Positions 1 to 12,042 of a stretch of 29,501 nucleotides of DNA are shown in pieces. Under the pieces are notes generated by a model. The model saw only the letters and a program-made list of their open reading frames with translations. It searched no databases and was not told the origin of the DNA. The number at the start of each line of letters is the position of its first letter. Within the stretch, counting starts at the first letter, position 1. Source of the DNA: Mnemiopsis leidyi (Eukaryota; Ctenophora; Tentaculata; Lobata; Bolinopsidae). Location: assembly GCA_000226015.1 (NCBI GenBank), contig JH153240.1, positions 70,899 to 100,399 of the forward strand, written 5' to 3'. Position numbers and translations under genes: made by a program.

Positions 1-152
1 TCATGTAGACACAAGGTTACATCCATGTAGACACAAGGTTACATCATGTAGACACAAGGTTACATCATGTAGACACAAGGTTACATCATGTAGACACAAG
101 GTTACATCATGTAGACACAAGGTTACATCATGTAGACACAAGGTTACATCAT
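1..152. repeat. 21-bp tandem satellite at left edge
   Basis: About seven nearly perfect copies of the 21-bp unit TCATGTAGACACAAGGTTACA. The second copy carries an extra C. The array runs off the left edge of the window, so its true length is unknown. The high identity between units suggests recent expansion. Confidence 0.95.
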
Positions 153-639
153 GTACATTATTATATTATTACTATACGTGATAATATATCATTATAGTAC
201 ATGTTAGCACTGATAATCTAACAGATAAGTGCAGAGGTTGTTTAAGCATAAGCGTCAAGGTCGCGTCGGAAAAATGAAGTTCCAGAAAAGCAGCATCATG
301 ATTTCACTATCCTGAGAAAGGATCAAAAACATGAAGTTGCTAAACAGTAATTTTAAAATGAATGTTGCTAGGTATATCTTCATATTATAATCACATGGAT
401 GTCAACATTCAAATTGGTATTACCTGTTAATACATGAAAAATGTCTTCGTCATAAATCCAAATAAGCAAACACTGACAATTTACAGCTCAATAACTAACA
501 TTTAGCACAAGTGTGTGTTAGCGTAACGACAATCACAAAACAAACAACACTGTTTTTAACGCTATAACTGGTTACTGGTTAGTCTGTATCCAGCATATAT
601 GTAGGATTTATTTATATAAACCCGATAATACAGGCGAGG

Positions 640-740
640 TAGAGTATATAGAGTAATATATAAAGTAATATATAGAGTAATATATAGAGTATATATAGAG
701 TAATATATAGAGTAATATATAGAGTATATATAGAGTAATC
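640..740. repeat. AT-rich GAGTATATA-type microsatellite
   Basis: A run of imperfect units built on GAGTAATATATA and GAGTATATATA, roughly 10 to 12 bp each. It is simple sequence with no coding content. Confidence 0.85.
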
Positions 741-3639
741 ACTTAAATATGTTACGATGATTATTCGGACTGTGATTTCTGCTCTAAAAGTTTTGCTAGT
801 GCGCTGAGTCTGTCAAAGCACCGAATTTAATTGTTTAAGATCATCACAATGATGAATGAAGTATATAAAGAATAGTAGAATGAACTTAGCAATTGCCTTT
901 ATTCCACAATCTAATGAAGAAAAAAAAGTCAAATACTTAGTGTTAATGTGTCACAATAATTCAAAAATTATGAGATAAAATGCAGAAAAAAACGTTCAGA
1001 TTTATCTACTCAAACAGTTCAGCATTAGCAGAGTGAGTTAAGAAAAATGTTCATTAAAATCTTATAATACTCGCAGGCAATCAAAAAATTAGATTTATCT
1101 ATAAGCTTTAAGCTATATCTATAAACTATAAGCTATAGTTAACTAAAAGTTAAATAGTGTTAATGTGCCACAATATTCCACAAATAATTCTCGAGGTGGT
1201 TTTGGAGTAAGTTCAAAAGTGTGTCACAACGTTTAACAACAAAACAATTCGTGTAAGTGACGGAGTACAGTAGGCTAATGTGTGTGTTTGTCACAAGCAG
1301 ATGTTAAAATTGGCAGAGTGACTATAGGATCATTTGTAAAGATGTGTTACTCTGTACACGGATTATACTGTCAATATGATTTCAAGATACAAAATTTGCT
1401 ATGTCAGTACGCTTTTATATCTTTTATATCTGATAAAATTAACATATCTGATGTAAATATGATAATAATTACAGGGAATTTCCTAAAACAATTATCGTGC
1501 GAGCAACAGGTATAAGCTACACCTAATGTCTTTCAATGCTGTCACTAACATAGTATCCAATATCCAATATCTACATATTCTACAACTCCAACTCCAACAA
1601 GTCCAAGAATCAAGATTCAGAACCTAAACAAGATTCACACACGAGAACAGACCACAAGAGATCCGCGCTGCTGACTACAGCTACAACAAGAAAGCGAGAC
1701 AAGGCAGGTCGACCGACACAGATGAAGGAAGTGAAATTATCAGCTCCAAACTTCATCAGGACACAGCTCGCACAGACCGAGTAACACTTATCTTTGTTCT
1801 TCTCCTAACGTGTTTGTGTTTGAGTTTTTTCCTCGATATAATGTTTCACTTCAGTATAATTTCATGTTTTGGTTGTCTGTGTTCGGCTCTTTGATGAATT
1901 TTTTGATGAAATATGTTCAGTTTCTTGTGGGACCTAATTTTATAGAGTTTCAAAGTAATGAGATTATTTTTTGTTTACGTTTGGAGTTATCCCAGGAGAT
2001 TAAACTTGTGGCGTTCGACTTTGAATTGCAAAAATTCGAAAGCCTTACATAAGTCATGAAGCGATGAACAGCACTCGTTTAATTATGTAATGCTCCAACC
2101 AATTTGTTTTATTAAAGGTCATTCTATAGATGTAAATTTGACCATGCAACAGTATTTGACTTCCGAAAACTGAAACAGGGCCAATAAATTTTGAGAAATA
2201 AAGTTCGAAATCTCGCCTCGCCATTGATACCGTTCTCTACACAGTATTTCAAAATTAATCGATTTTTTATATCACTGTGCAAATTCTTACATTTTATGGA
2301 GAAAAACGAGTAAAGCCGACCAACAAATCGTCAAATTGTAAAGAGGAAGACAGAGATCTCTTACACACACTGAATATAACAAGTTTAAGTGTTTTGATAA
2401 ACCTCCGTAATTCAGGGAAACTCAACACCATCTCATTAGCACGTCACAGCTGGAAATCTAATGTTGCGAAAATAATTAATTTAGAGATTACTGATCTATT
2501 TTATAGCATCACATTGAAGCCGCTTATGTGTCATGGTTTGATATAGTGAACTTACAAAGCATTAATGCGAACTTTAACATAGCCTATTGTAGTATTGTAA
2601 AGTGAGTAAACCAATAATATAACGGAGCAATGCTCAGTACACACAGCTTTTAGATTCGATACAACCTTTACTGAAACGAAAAGCAAAACTAGCCTCCATT
2701 AGACCATTAAGTTCTATGCAGGAATTTAAACAATACAGCCCGCGAGTACACAAAAATAACACGAACAGCACAAACAGATGAGCGGAGTGACAGCTAACAA
2801 TAAGTGTCGGATCACGTGACCCCACGATAAATAGAAAATGTACACAATGACATCACTCAGTCCAGACAGCACTAAAGCAGTGTACATAACACGTGACCTA
2901 CACACGTGTCACACAGACAACTCTCTACACTGTATCTGCAGATGTTTCTTTCAGTGTTATTGTTCAGTGTAGGTGGAGACCTTTGTTGCTGGTACGGAGC
3001 CAGATTTAGAACGGACATGACAAAACAAGGAGCTGCTATTTTAAGGGCATTGTAAGAAACTGAAGGTTAAATGTTCAATCTTTAGGGAAATAAAGGTCAT
3101 GAACTAAAGACGTAGTTTCTGTTTCTATAGGTCTACTTGCATGTTCAATAATAATGCAGGAGTTATTTGTCTGTAGTACGATTTTGTGGACGAAACAGGC
3201 ACACTCAGCGGAACAGTAGACAAAAACTAAAGCTGAACTATGAAAAACCCTCTTAATACTATCCGAAGAATCTCGGGAAATTTGAAATCATCAGCGGTCA
3301 GCCATCCTGTAAAAACGCACGGTACAACTGTATTAGTCTAAACAAGGTGAGGTACAAAATAATGATGTATGTTCAAGTATATCAGTCTATCAGAACCGTG
3401 TAAAATGTAATTGGAGGGACGACAACGCGCGCGTTAAGGTTCAAGCTAAGTGTAAGTGTAATTAGTTGTAACAGCATAAAACTAACGCGCTCACGCGTGT
3501 GTCAGTGCAGCCAATCAGATGCGAGCATTTCCAAATAAACCTGGCACCTTACTTACCTATGCGTGTAACTTTATGTTTACATTAACATTTAACTTATTCG
3601 ATTATAATTTTAGTCATTGATAATGAAGATGCAGCCAAT

Positions 3640-4040
3640 GGGTATAATATCTCCACCGCTGAAGAGGCTTTTTATCTAATAAGAACCAGAAGTAAGACTA
3701 AGAACCGCAATTAAGAGTCGTTATAGAAGTAAAACCGGCTATGAACTGGTTTAGGACCGGGAGCGCCCGGTGAAGAACTGGCTAACAACTTAAAAAGGAT
3801 CGTTTAAAAACCTTATTAGAACCACCTATAGAACCACCTTATAGAGTTAGAGTGAGAACCGGACACATTATATAGTTTGTTGAAAGTCAAGGATAAATGA
3901 AGCCTGCTGAGGACCGCCACCGCCCGAAATATCATTTCTTTAAGGACCGCTGAAGAGCCAGCTAAGAACCGGCTAAGAACCGGCTGAGATTTAAGAAGTA
4001 AGAATTTGTAGAATTGAAGACAAGCGGTTCTTAGCTTAAA
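3640..4040. repeat. Degenerate AGAACCGGCTA-type repeats
   Basis: Short words such as AAGAACCGGCTA, AGAACCAC, AGGACCG and AGAACTGGCTA recur many times at irregular spacing of about 10 to 30 bp. The clearest tandem pair is at about 3964-3990. Short self-complementary bits such as GACCGGGAGCGCCCGGT are mixed in. It reads as an old, decayed minisatellite. Confidence 0.6.
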
Positions 4041-4785
4041 AAGGCGATAGAAGGGGTCCTTTAGCTGACCATGAGCGCCTGGTAGGTGTGAATTGTGATC
4101 TCAACAAGCTGTTTTCACTTCCTGAGTCCTCTGCACGGGACGCGTTATAAAACTTTAACTTTCCAAAATCTTAAAACTGAATTAGAACCTTCGATTGTGC
4201 TTAAAATTTGTTTCCGGGACACCATCCATATGTTTAGTCCTCGTGCTCCGCCGTTATTCCTTGCGATGTTTTATAACTCAATAACTGCTACTTTTGGGGT
4301 AAAAATTGAATTATGTTATCGCAGCTCCAGGGATATCTTGAGAACATTCAGTTAAAGAGCCGCGTTTCTTACCGGATACAATTACTCTGAACAAGGAAGC
4401 CAGCAGCAATTTTCACATTGTACTTTTCATGTGTGATTCTTCTTGTTCGAAAGAAATTTTAATGTTTTTCGCAGCACATGCTCATTTCACTTTTTATCGC
4501 ATTTCTGCCGTGTACGTGTGCCATTTTTTGCTTTTAATTGTAACCTCCTACCATCACATATTAAAAATTCCGTAAGCGTTCAGAACTCTTTGGAAGAAAG
4601 AAATCATGCTCAATTTTATTTCATTTGGTGACTTGAACCTCAAAGCAATATTGCTTCGTGATTAATCACGAACAAATGGTCAAATGATCCCCTGGCTATT
4701 TTTTCATCAATTCTCAAAACGGAAAATTTATAACTTCACCATACAGATATGTAACCCGACCAAGAGCAAGAGTACACTGCAAACT

Positions 4786-5446
4786 ATGGAGCTGAAATTC
4801 TTTTTGTTGGTGTTCTGCTTCCTTCTCGCTGCAGAATCTGACGATGCCGATCGATTTGGAAAGGTTTGTTTAGCTTTTTTTTCTTGATCAACGGATAAAG
4901 TTAATCATAATTTCCAATTAAGATTTAATCCAGTAAAATACATTATATAACATCCCATGAGAATTATATTAATATCAGATAGAGTCAAATTCAAATGCAT
5001 GACAACTGTTATCTCATGTTCGCAGGCTCGGATGGGGAACGAAGTAGCCACCGGACACTGCCAAGATAGGTGGCACAGTCAGATGGACGCCGATTGTTTG
5101 TCGTATATGTGGGACTTTTACCACCTTGGAAACAGGTTCTGGAAGCCTTGTAGAGACTTCACGGAGAGTTTCGACAGGGGCTGGAGAAAGCCCAAAAACA
5201 GAGGTAGGGATCGGAATGGTTAATTTGAATTACGGTCTTTTAATATATAGCGTTTTATCAAATTTTAACATTTATTTGTCCTTATACGTTATGAACTTTC
5301 AAATTTCATAGAATAAAAATAATTCTCTGAAAATTTGAATTTCAGACTGTCACAGAATCAGCGGAAAGTGTTTTGGCTCTAACAACGAACAGTGCTGCAA
5401 ATCGATCTACTGTTTCTCCCGGTCTATAGGGAGAATACCTACCTGA
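4786..5446 (+). CDS. Small secreted cysteine-rich protein, unknown family (3 exons)
   Basis: Exons 4786-4863, 5026-5203 and 5346-5446 join with matching phases (0, then 1) into 118 codons ending in TGA at 5444-5446. All four splice ends are GT or AG, with pyrimidine-rich acceptors. Residues 1 to about 18 form a strong signal peptide (MELKFFLLVFCFLLAAES), so the product should be secreted. The mature part has eight cysteines, at 38, 50, 68, 87, 94, 102, 103 and 108. The last exon holds five of them in the spacing C-x6-C-x7-CC-x4-C, which resembles the start of an inhibitor-cystine-knot fold, but there are too few residues after it to call a full knot. The middle exon is aromatic-rich (several W, F, Y) and charged. 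I do not recognise the family. Possible roles include a host-defence peptide, a signalling peptide or a venom-like scaffold; none can be chosen from sequence. It faces the GPCR gene tail to tail. Confidence 0.75.
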
Positions 5447-6096
5447 GGTTTACACCGCATATATATATCAGTCTTGTAAAAATGACGTTCCAAATTCGAT
5501 ACTGCTTCAGAAAAAGATTACACGAAGAAAATTACACCTGTGAAATTTTTTAAAAAAATGTTAAAATGAGTGTGATTAATTCTATTTTGCTTCTAAATGG
5601 GACTCTGAGGTAATGTTTTATATACTAACTGTGATAATTGTTAAACTTCATAGAGAGTTATTTAGTATGAAAATGGTTTGTCGAACTTTTGATACCTTAA
5701 CCGAATTTTACAAGCATATTTTAGTTATACTTTCTTACTTTATAGAGCGTTTCGATATTTGGGTTCTTGATAAAAGTTTACGCTTCAGAATAAGAAATGC
5801 CATTCATAATAGTATGAAATCACCTTTGATCGAACTAATGTAAAAACACTAAAAAGTCTAAAACAGATGCAGCCATCAGCCAAGTTTTCTTACCTACATA
5901 GGCAATCAACAGCAGGTGAAAGCCATTATAAAATCGTCATAAAACAATATTCTAGTTCTTTAAAGCGGGAAAATTAAAACTGCGGCTGCTATAAGGTTAA
6001 ATTGTCAACAATGATTAAAATAAGAAAGCTTGTGACATGGACAAATATTATAGCGTCGCAGAACATTAGATGAATCAAAACTAATCATCTGATCAA
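5447..6096. other. Intergenic gap between convergent genes
   Basis: About 650 bp between the stop codons of two convergent genes, so it should hold both 3' untranslated regions. I see no canonical AATAAA close to either stop; an ATTAAA occurs near 5971 on the plus strand. The 76-codon open stretch at 5613-5843 shows no domain and is probably chance. Confidence 0.5.
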
Positions 6097-9000
6097 CTAC
6101 CATAATGACATATCCAACTGGGATCTAAGTTCTGGTTCCACAGAAGAATCAGCCCGCTGATCATCCCTTGTGGATGTAGAAACACTCTCATTTTCAGGAT
6201 CACTGCACAGTGGCACCTTCTCCTTACCATCCACTGAATTGAACTCTGGTACTAGTACTACCGGTGCAGTGTTTTGATCCTCAATCCTAGCACTAAATTT
6301 CACAGTCTGTATACTCCTCATTCTAATGTTAGTCGCTGACTTAACTAGCGCTGAATGACTTACTCTCCGCCTTACTGTACTTATATGCTGAGAGTAACCC
6401 TCAACTATGATCTTCCGGATGTTTTTGACGGCAAATATGTAGATGATACAGTTGAGGACTGGGGAGGAGTTACTCAGGATGAAGCAGATGAATTCGACAC
6501 TGTTTGGTAGTCGAGTGTGGACTTTTTCATTCCTTTCAGCCTGTTGAGGAAAGAGATTTCCGGTTTAAAATTTGTCACTGGGAGATCAGTTAACATAAAT
6601 TCAAACTGTTTCTTACTGTAAGAAATGCTTACCAAGGAAAATTATTTCATAAGAAGAATAGGAATAATCAAGAATTTATGATTAGATAAAAATTGAAATA
6701 AGTTTATCTTTAACCTGAGCATGATTAATAATCTTCACGATGACTTGAGGTAGCCAGGTTATGGAAAATGTCACTGCAACCATGACCCCGATCTGAATTA
6801 ATTTAACCCCTTTAGTTTTCCAATGCAAAAGGCCAGGGTTACAAAAGGTAAAAAGGCTACAACAAAGTACAAACATGACAGTCATTGAATGTCAATTAAG
6901 ATAAGCTCCAAATCTAGTTGTCACTTTAGCGCTCTTTTTACATTTACCTCAAAGTTTACGATGAAAACTTACCTTAAGCAGTTTATAAGAAGACTCAGCA
7001 AGTTTTACTCTTCCCCTCATTTTCAGGAACATGAGTGTATATCCAAGTACATGGAACATCAGCGTGGGAAGACCCAACCCGAGATATATTGACAATGTAA
7101 CCCAGGCCTGAACATGGGTGCTAATTGTATTGCTTCAGTGATCATTCCCATCAATATATACTAATGACTAATGTTGGGATAACATTAAAATCCAGAGAAT
7201 TAAGTTTCATTCGGTTTTTTGAATGATAATAGTTTATGAAATATGAAATCGATCTATATAAAACTCGATAGAGGTTGGAACATACCGAAAAGTTATGATG
7301 TTGAAAGGTGCACTGCAAAGTATGTTGGGACAGAAAAATGTTGTTTTCAGAAAGAAGTGAAGCAATGAGTGCTATCATTCCCACGTGAAAGAACGCAATC
7401 AACCATGTTAAAGATATTGCGCCTGCAAAATGCGAAGAGGTGTTAATGTCAACTAGCTTTAGTGAGCCAAGGTATCCCCCCAGGGGCACGCCATAACTAT
7501 TAAAAAAGCAGGTTTTAAAACTAAATATTTGACCAATAATCATTTGCTTGATCGAACTGTATTATGCTTTAGAATCACTCTTACAAGAGAAGAATCTGTT
7601 TGTTGAATAGCGCTTGTAGTAGATAGGTTTTCCAACCGCCATTATTCTGTCTAGAGTGATAGGGATTGTGGAGAAGAATATCATGTCCCTTGTTAAAATC
7701 TGGAAAATGTGAAAATATAAAAAATATCTACGGTGAACAACATAGGACGTTTTACAGGAATGATATATGGAACTTCTTAATTTATAAAATGGTACTAATC
7801 AGCTTGGGTCAAAGCATTGGTCTGATCTTCAAAGCTGTTTCTGAATCAAAGACCAGTAACAGTAACAGAAAAGCGTGATAGCTAGGCAATAAGGACGTCA
7901 AACTCAATCACGATCACGATCTTACCCATGAGTATAGGATGGCGAAACAAGGAGGGAACTTTATCAGCTCTGACTCATTGCTCCAATTAAAGTCGTCACC
8001 TGAGTGATGAGCTGCTTTCAAACTTTGGGGGGTTATTCTTCTTTCGAACTTGACGTAATTGAAGAGTCAGAGGATCTTTGACTGAGCTAGACATGTACTA
8101 AGGTACACAAAAATATTGAACGTATTTTAAGGACTTTTTGTGGAACTTCTTAGCTTATAGCCATCTCAAAAACTAGCTCTAGAGCATTCTAGTACTATAA
8201 AGATTAGTTATATCGTATAAACACGTGATATAGACATGTAATGATGTAAAATATTTTTTAAATCTGAATTTTAATTTGATCCGATCCATTGAAAAAAAAT
8301 AAATTCAGGAGTACAACCACTATATACCTGGGTGTGTCTGGAAGTGGAACACTAGGGTTACTGCACGTGAAGTGACTTGGTACAAACCAGCACAGAAACA
8401 AGCTATCACCATGTTGAAATACAATTTTATCTGCTTGTTGAAATTTCTCCTGATAAAACAGTTTTGTTAGGGCGGGGTTGTCTAGCTCTGGAGATGGTTA
8501 AAATTGTGCCTCTTTTTGGGCTAAGTTTTATTGACCTTGATTGACTGGTTGCCAAGAGAGGTCAGCTGGGGGCCAGGGAGAAATGAACTTTTCGTGTTTC
8601 CTACAGCTATTATAACCTTCATATTAATGAACATTACCTAAAACAGACGATACTGAAGATGACAATTAATGAACATTACCTAAATAATTAAAATAATTAA
8701 TTAATTAATAATTAAATTAATGAACATTACCTAAATATTTAATAACATTACCTAAATATTTAATAATAAATACCTAATAATTAAATTAATGAACATTACC
8801 TAAAACAGACAATACTGAGGATGACAAAAGTAGAAACCAATAAGTTGATGGTTCCCTCAGCGAATGCCAGAATCGTCTGTACTCTCGCTCCTTCATCTGA
8901 AATTGTGGTCAGCTTTTAATTTTGGAAAGTTTTATAAAAACATTATCTTAAATTTAACGAGTATTTTTCATCTAAATGGTGGTTATTTTCCTTACAGTTG

Positions 9001-9165
9001 CACCATACATCATAGCTGCTGTATGACTGAGAACAATGAGATGCTGCAACGCCCCAACAGCTGCTTACCCCCAAAACTAAAAGAGTGTTCTCCTAGGCCA
9101 CCGTTCGTCCAGTTAGTACCGTTAGCTGGTCCTGTTGGCATGACAACAGGCAGCACTGTTGGCAT
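6097..9165 (-). CDS. Class A (rhodopsin-like) G protein-coupled receptor, 9 exons
   Basis: Minus-strand exons in order: 9165-9069, 8896-8800, 8449-8328, 7999-7926, 7699-7585, 7422-7286, 7107-6973, 6792-6715, 6540-6097. Lengths sum to 1299 nt, giving 432 residues and a stop, with every phase matching. Residues 1-38 are extracellular with NGT and NWT glycosylation sites. TM1 (about 40-64) has N50 and V53 as in GNxxV. TM2 is about 73-99. C123 (3.25) and R148 (3.50, in DRI) are exactly 25 apart as in the family. W175 fits 4.50, C206 is the loop-2 disulfide partner, P228 fits 5.50, and F268, W272 and P274 fit 6.44, 6.48 and 6.50. TM7 reads NCIIY at 315-319. The tail is about 110 residues, Ser/Thr-rich and acidic. 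Oddities: NPxxY has Cys for Pro, TM2 has no acidic residue so D2.50 is missing, and CWLP reads TWLP. The ligand is unknown; a peptide or small amine cannot be told apart. Start chosen at the ATG at 9165 because a stop lies just upstream in frame; a second ATG follows eight codons later. Confidence 0.88.
8000..8327 (-). other. Intron 3 of the GPCR gene
   Basis: A 328-bp GT-AG intron between the TM2 exon and the exon that carries extracellular loop 1 and the start of TM3. AT-rich. I see nothing else in it. Confidence 0.75.
8450..8799 (-). other. Intron 2 of the GPCR gene, with a repeat-rich distal half
   Basis: A 350-bp GT-AG intron between the TM1 and TM2 exons. Its half next to the TM1 exon is filled with AT-rich direct repeats that include a copy of the exon end and splice donor, listed separately. 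Confidence 0.75.
8626..8828 (-). repeat. Duplicated exon end and splice donor of GPCR TM1 exon
   Basis: The last ~27 bp of the TM1 exon plus its donor and early intron (around 8790-8828) recur at about 8627-8665 with only a few differences. Between them lie further partial copies of the intron words GAACATTACCTAA and AAATATTTAATAA. The array therefore arose from the exon-intron junction and places a second intact-looking donor inside the intron. Confidence 0.85.
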
Positions 9166-9736
9166 GGCAGCAGTGCTATAGCAGTGTAGCACCTAGCAGC
9201 TATAATAAGCTGTGACAAGATAAAGAAGGTAAATATTGTAATACTAATAAAAATATTTATAAAATGCGTGATATAACATGTATTGATTGCAACCTCTTTA
9301 TCCATGCAAATATCTTTCTTTTTCTTCTTGGAAAGCTGTATACTATCCTAAATTCCAATTTATCAATCAAAAAAGCAAAACTAAAGTCAAAAAATGAAAG
9401 AAAAATGCCAGTTAATTATTTTAGCTTAAAGGAGGAATGTCCTCAGGAATGATATGAAAATCAATACAACTTCATACGAGTAAGACTGCATCAGTACATT
9501 TCCTTTGTGGACCATGAGGTAGTATAATGTAATATCCGAGTTGATGGTCTATAATGTGCTTGTTGTGGTGTCAGATTGGACAGATAACTACCTGTGAACA
9601 TCCGGCCTGATTCATAGTTAAACTGTACTCCAAATTGGACTGATCACATATCATTGTATATGTCATAGTAGTAGGCACTCCTGGGTTGGTTAGTTTCGTA
9701 CTAATTACTCGAAATAATGCGCCTCGACCCGTACAT

Positions 9737-9882
9737 GGTTATAATAAATAAAAAGAAATGTTTATGATAATCATGAATAATTAATAAATAATTAATACTT
9801 AATAAAAAATAATAAATAACAAAATAAATAATTTATAATACTGAGATTATAATATAATAATATAATAATAAATAGAAAGAAA
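9737..9882. repeat. AATAAATAATTA-type low-complexity run
   Basis: Almost pure A/T sequence made of AATAAATAATTA and TATAATAATA words. No coding signal. Confidence 0.85.
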
Positions 9883-10564
9883 TGTAAAGATCGGACTGCA
9901 CGGGACCCCTTAGCTCCCATTCCTTGTTTAACATGCCGTACAGCAAGGATTTCCACTAAGTTCGCCAGGCTAGGCACATATCCAGATCTTAAGTGTAAAA
10001 GTTGTATTCCTTATTCCTGCAACCTATCGTGAAACAAAACTAACTATACAAAAAAGTTCCACCACATCGAATAGAGTTAACACAACGACGTGGGATGTTC
10101 TAATAAACAATATTTAGAAATTACTGCTCCTCGAGCTGCACTTCCTTGATGTTTTTTACAAACTTCTGCGGTATTATCCTGGTTACAGTAGTTCACTGCG
10201 GAGAGTGCACATAAACACATGCAACTATATAACTGCACGGCTTGTTGACAGAGCTAAACAAATATTTGTACAGTCTTAGCTGTGGATGTGGTTATCTGTT
10301 TTGCTCATAATGGGAACTACTGAAATATAATTCAAACGATGCGATAACTGATGTCAACCGCAAAAAACCTTTTACAGAGAATCATTGACTGAATGACTAA
10401 TAATGGGTTGAGTAAGCCGTTGACAATTCACACAACCATTAGGATTTGTTGTTTACAACTTAATGATTAATTGCATAATGCAACTTCATATTCTAAAAAC
10501 ATTAACAATCATTAGACATAATCGGGGATTCATTTTATATCATATTTGTTACAATTAGCTAAAC

Positions 10565-10900
10565 AGCAACCAGTAACCTCCTCCTGTCCTAGCTCTATCA
10601 AACAGGCCAGTACGTGATGCCTTTCTCTTGGCAATCCAGCTAGTTCTTCACGGAAGTCCTTGGTTATATTATATAGCAACCAGTACATATCCTAGCAAAT
10701 TTTTAATATTTAAGCAGCCAGCACACATCCTGATTTAACCAGAATATACCATTTACCAGTGCACATCCTAGCAACCATGAGCGATATACTATTATCCTAG
10801 CGACTGCAGTGTGCATATCCTAGTAACCAGTACATCAACATATCCTAGCAACCAGTCAATATCCTAGCAACCAATAAATAGCCTAAAAACCATGAGTACA
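10565..10900. repeat. Degenerate CATATCCTAGCAACCAGTA repeats
   Basis: The phrase ATCCTAGCAACCAGTACAT and shortened or mutated forms of it recur about ten times with irregular spacing of roughly 18 to 45 bp. This is a decayed minisatellite rather than a clean tandem array. Confidence 0.75.
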
Positions 10901-11829
10901 TATATATCACAGTGAGTTAGAGACTAGACCTAACAACCGCACTACTTGCCTTAAAAACCTGATCTTAGCCTAATTCAAGAGAAACAAAACGTAGTGCACA
11001 CCGCCACGTAAGCATCGTCAAGCTGGAAATTCGATATTTTTAACATCTGTCGAATTATTTGACATTTGAACATTAGGACGCAAATTCATTCTTCATTTTA
11101 GCGCACCTGGCCATCATTGTTCACTTATTGTTTAAGAATTGCGACTTGAGATGTTGCACTTCGGTTAGGACTGGAAATTGAGGAAATAGTCTGACAAAAT
11201 TACGTTTCTGTAAAATGTTTCTGTAAAAATCTGCGTTAAAGTAGAGTTGACGCTTGATTATTTCAGCTAACCAAACCAATCGAAAAAATCTAAAAATGTG
11301 CTTGATTGTTCGATGACAAGCCAGAAGAGGGAGGCAAACTCGTACTTGAAATTTTCACAAAAATTCAATAGAAACAATTTGAAGCAAACTTATTTATGAT
11401 TATTGAACATCTAGTCTCAAACTGCAGTATATTTTATCTTTATTTCAATTACTTATAAAATACCACAACTTTATGTCTGTTTTCGAAATTACCTCTAATC
11501 CCCGTTAAACTAATACGATATCTTGTAATTGCGATAGCTTTTAATAGCTTAAAGTTCGGCTATTAAGTCATTGCAGAGTAATTGCGATGTCCGAGGCATG
11601 CAAGGAAATTGTTAATTTCAGCAATAATTTGCGAGCGGCAACGGTTGGATAAAGGTGTAAACAAGTTATAGGGTTTAGACATATGGATCTTTCAGAACTG
11701 TTATACCTGACCCGATTCAAGCAAAGGTATAGTACTTAACAGACAAGGTTGTACTTGGCAAAGGTGACATCTACATTCTTAACATGTTGAGCATTAGAGT
11801 AGGCAAAGTGGCAGACATTTCTTGGGAAA

Positions 11830-12029
11830 CTATGAAAAGCAAAACTGTTCACTTTTAGCCACTAAATTCAGAGACAACGAAATTTGTTCTTCTGAATCTG
11901 AAGTCGACTCACCGAGATGATTTCCAGAGACAATCACGTGAGAACTTTCTCCGGTACTGTTGGGAAACTCTTCCATTGTCACACCATATTCCAGGTGATT
12001 GTCAAGGAGATCCATCCAACCTTTATCTT
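11830..12029 (-). CDS. Possible C-terminal exon of an unidentified gene
   Basis: An open minus-strand stretch of about 66 codons, with no in-frame ATG at its head, ends in a stop at 11830-11832. An AG acceptor-like site precedes it (after GCTCCAAAAG, about 12029). The residues look protein-like: a hydrophilic, acidic segment with an NST glycosylation sequon and a serine/acid cluster (STSDSEEQ) near the end. That would suit the cytoplasmic or acidic tail of a protein whose other exons I cannot find upstream at 12050-12700. Alternatively it is a chance open frame or a gene remnant. Confidence 0.3.
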
Positions 12030-12042
12030 TTGGAGCGAACAA

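Larger units (their letters stand above)
153..4785. other. AT-rich intergenic region, no confident gene
   Basis: No reading frame longer than about 90 codons and none with a recognisable domain or a good splice context. The open stretches at 1282-1515, 1810-2052, 2277-2546, 4095-4355 and 4443-4631 have biased AT-rich codons and no family motif. I see only the simple repeats listed separately. A 5' untranslated region or promoter for the secreted gene starting at 4786 must lie at the right end, but I see no clear TATA element. Confidence 0.6.
9166..11829. other. Intergenic region with AT-rich and degenerate repeats
   Basis: Upstream of the GPCR start. There is no convincing exon. A slightly GC-richer patch at about 9890-9975 has an open minus-strand frame of about 30 codons next to a long AT-rich run; it may be a relic of a mobile element but I cannot identify it. 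The other content is the repeats listed separately. Confidence 0.5.

Noticed and set aside
1-152. CRISPR-like direct repeats
   Set aside because: The units are contiguous with no spacers, and the window is clearly eukaryotic; it is a simple satellite.
1810-2052. 80-codon frame rich in F and hydrophobic residues
   Set aside because: Composition follows AT-rich DNA; begins at a non-ATG codon and shows no splice partner or domain.
2634-2825. 63-codon minus-strand frame with a hydrophobic run
   Set aside because: No signal-peptide cleavage context, no partner exons and no family motif; likely chance.
6889-7092. Plus-strand frame of 67 codons
   Set aside because: Overlaps the TM5 exon of the GPCR on the other strand, which is supported by phase and motif.
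9010-9305. Minus-strand frames of 60 and 70 codons at the GPCR 5' end
   Set aside because: Only 9165-9069 of the first frame fits as the GPCR first exon; the remainder is intron or upstream sequence in the wrong frame.
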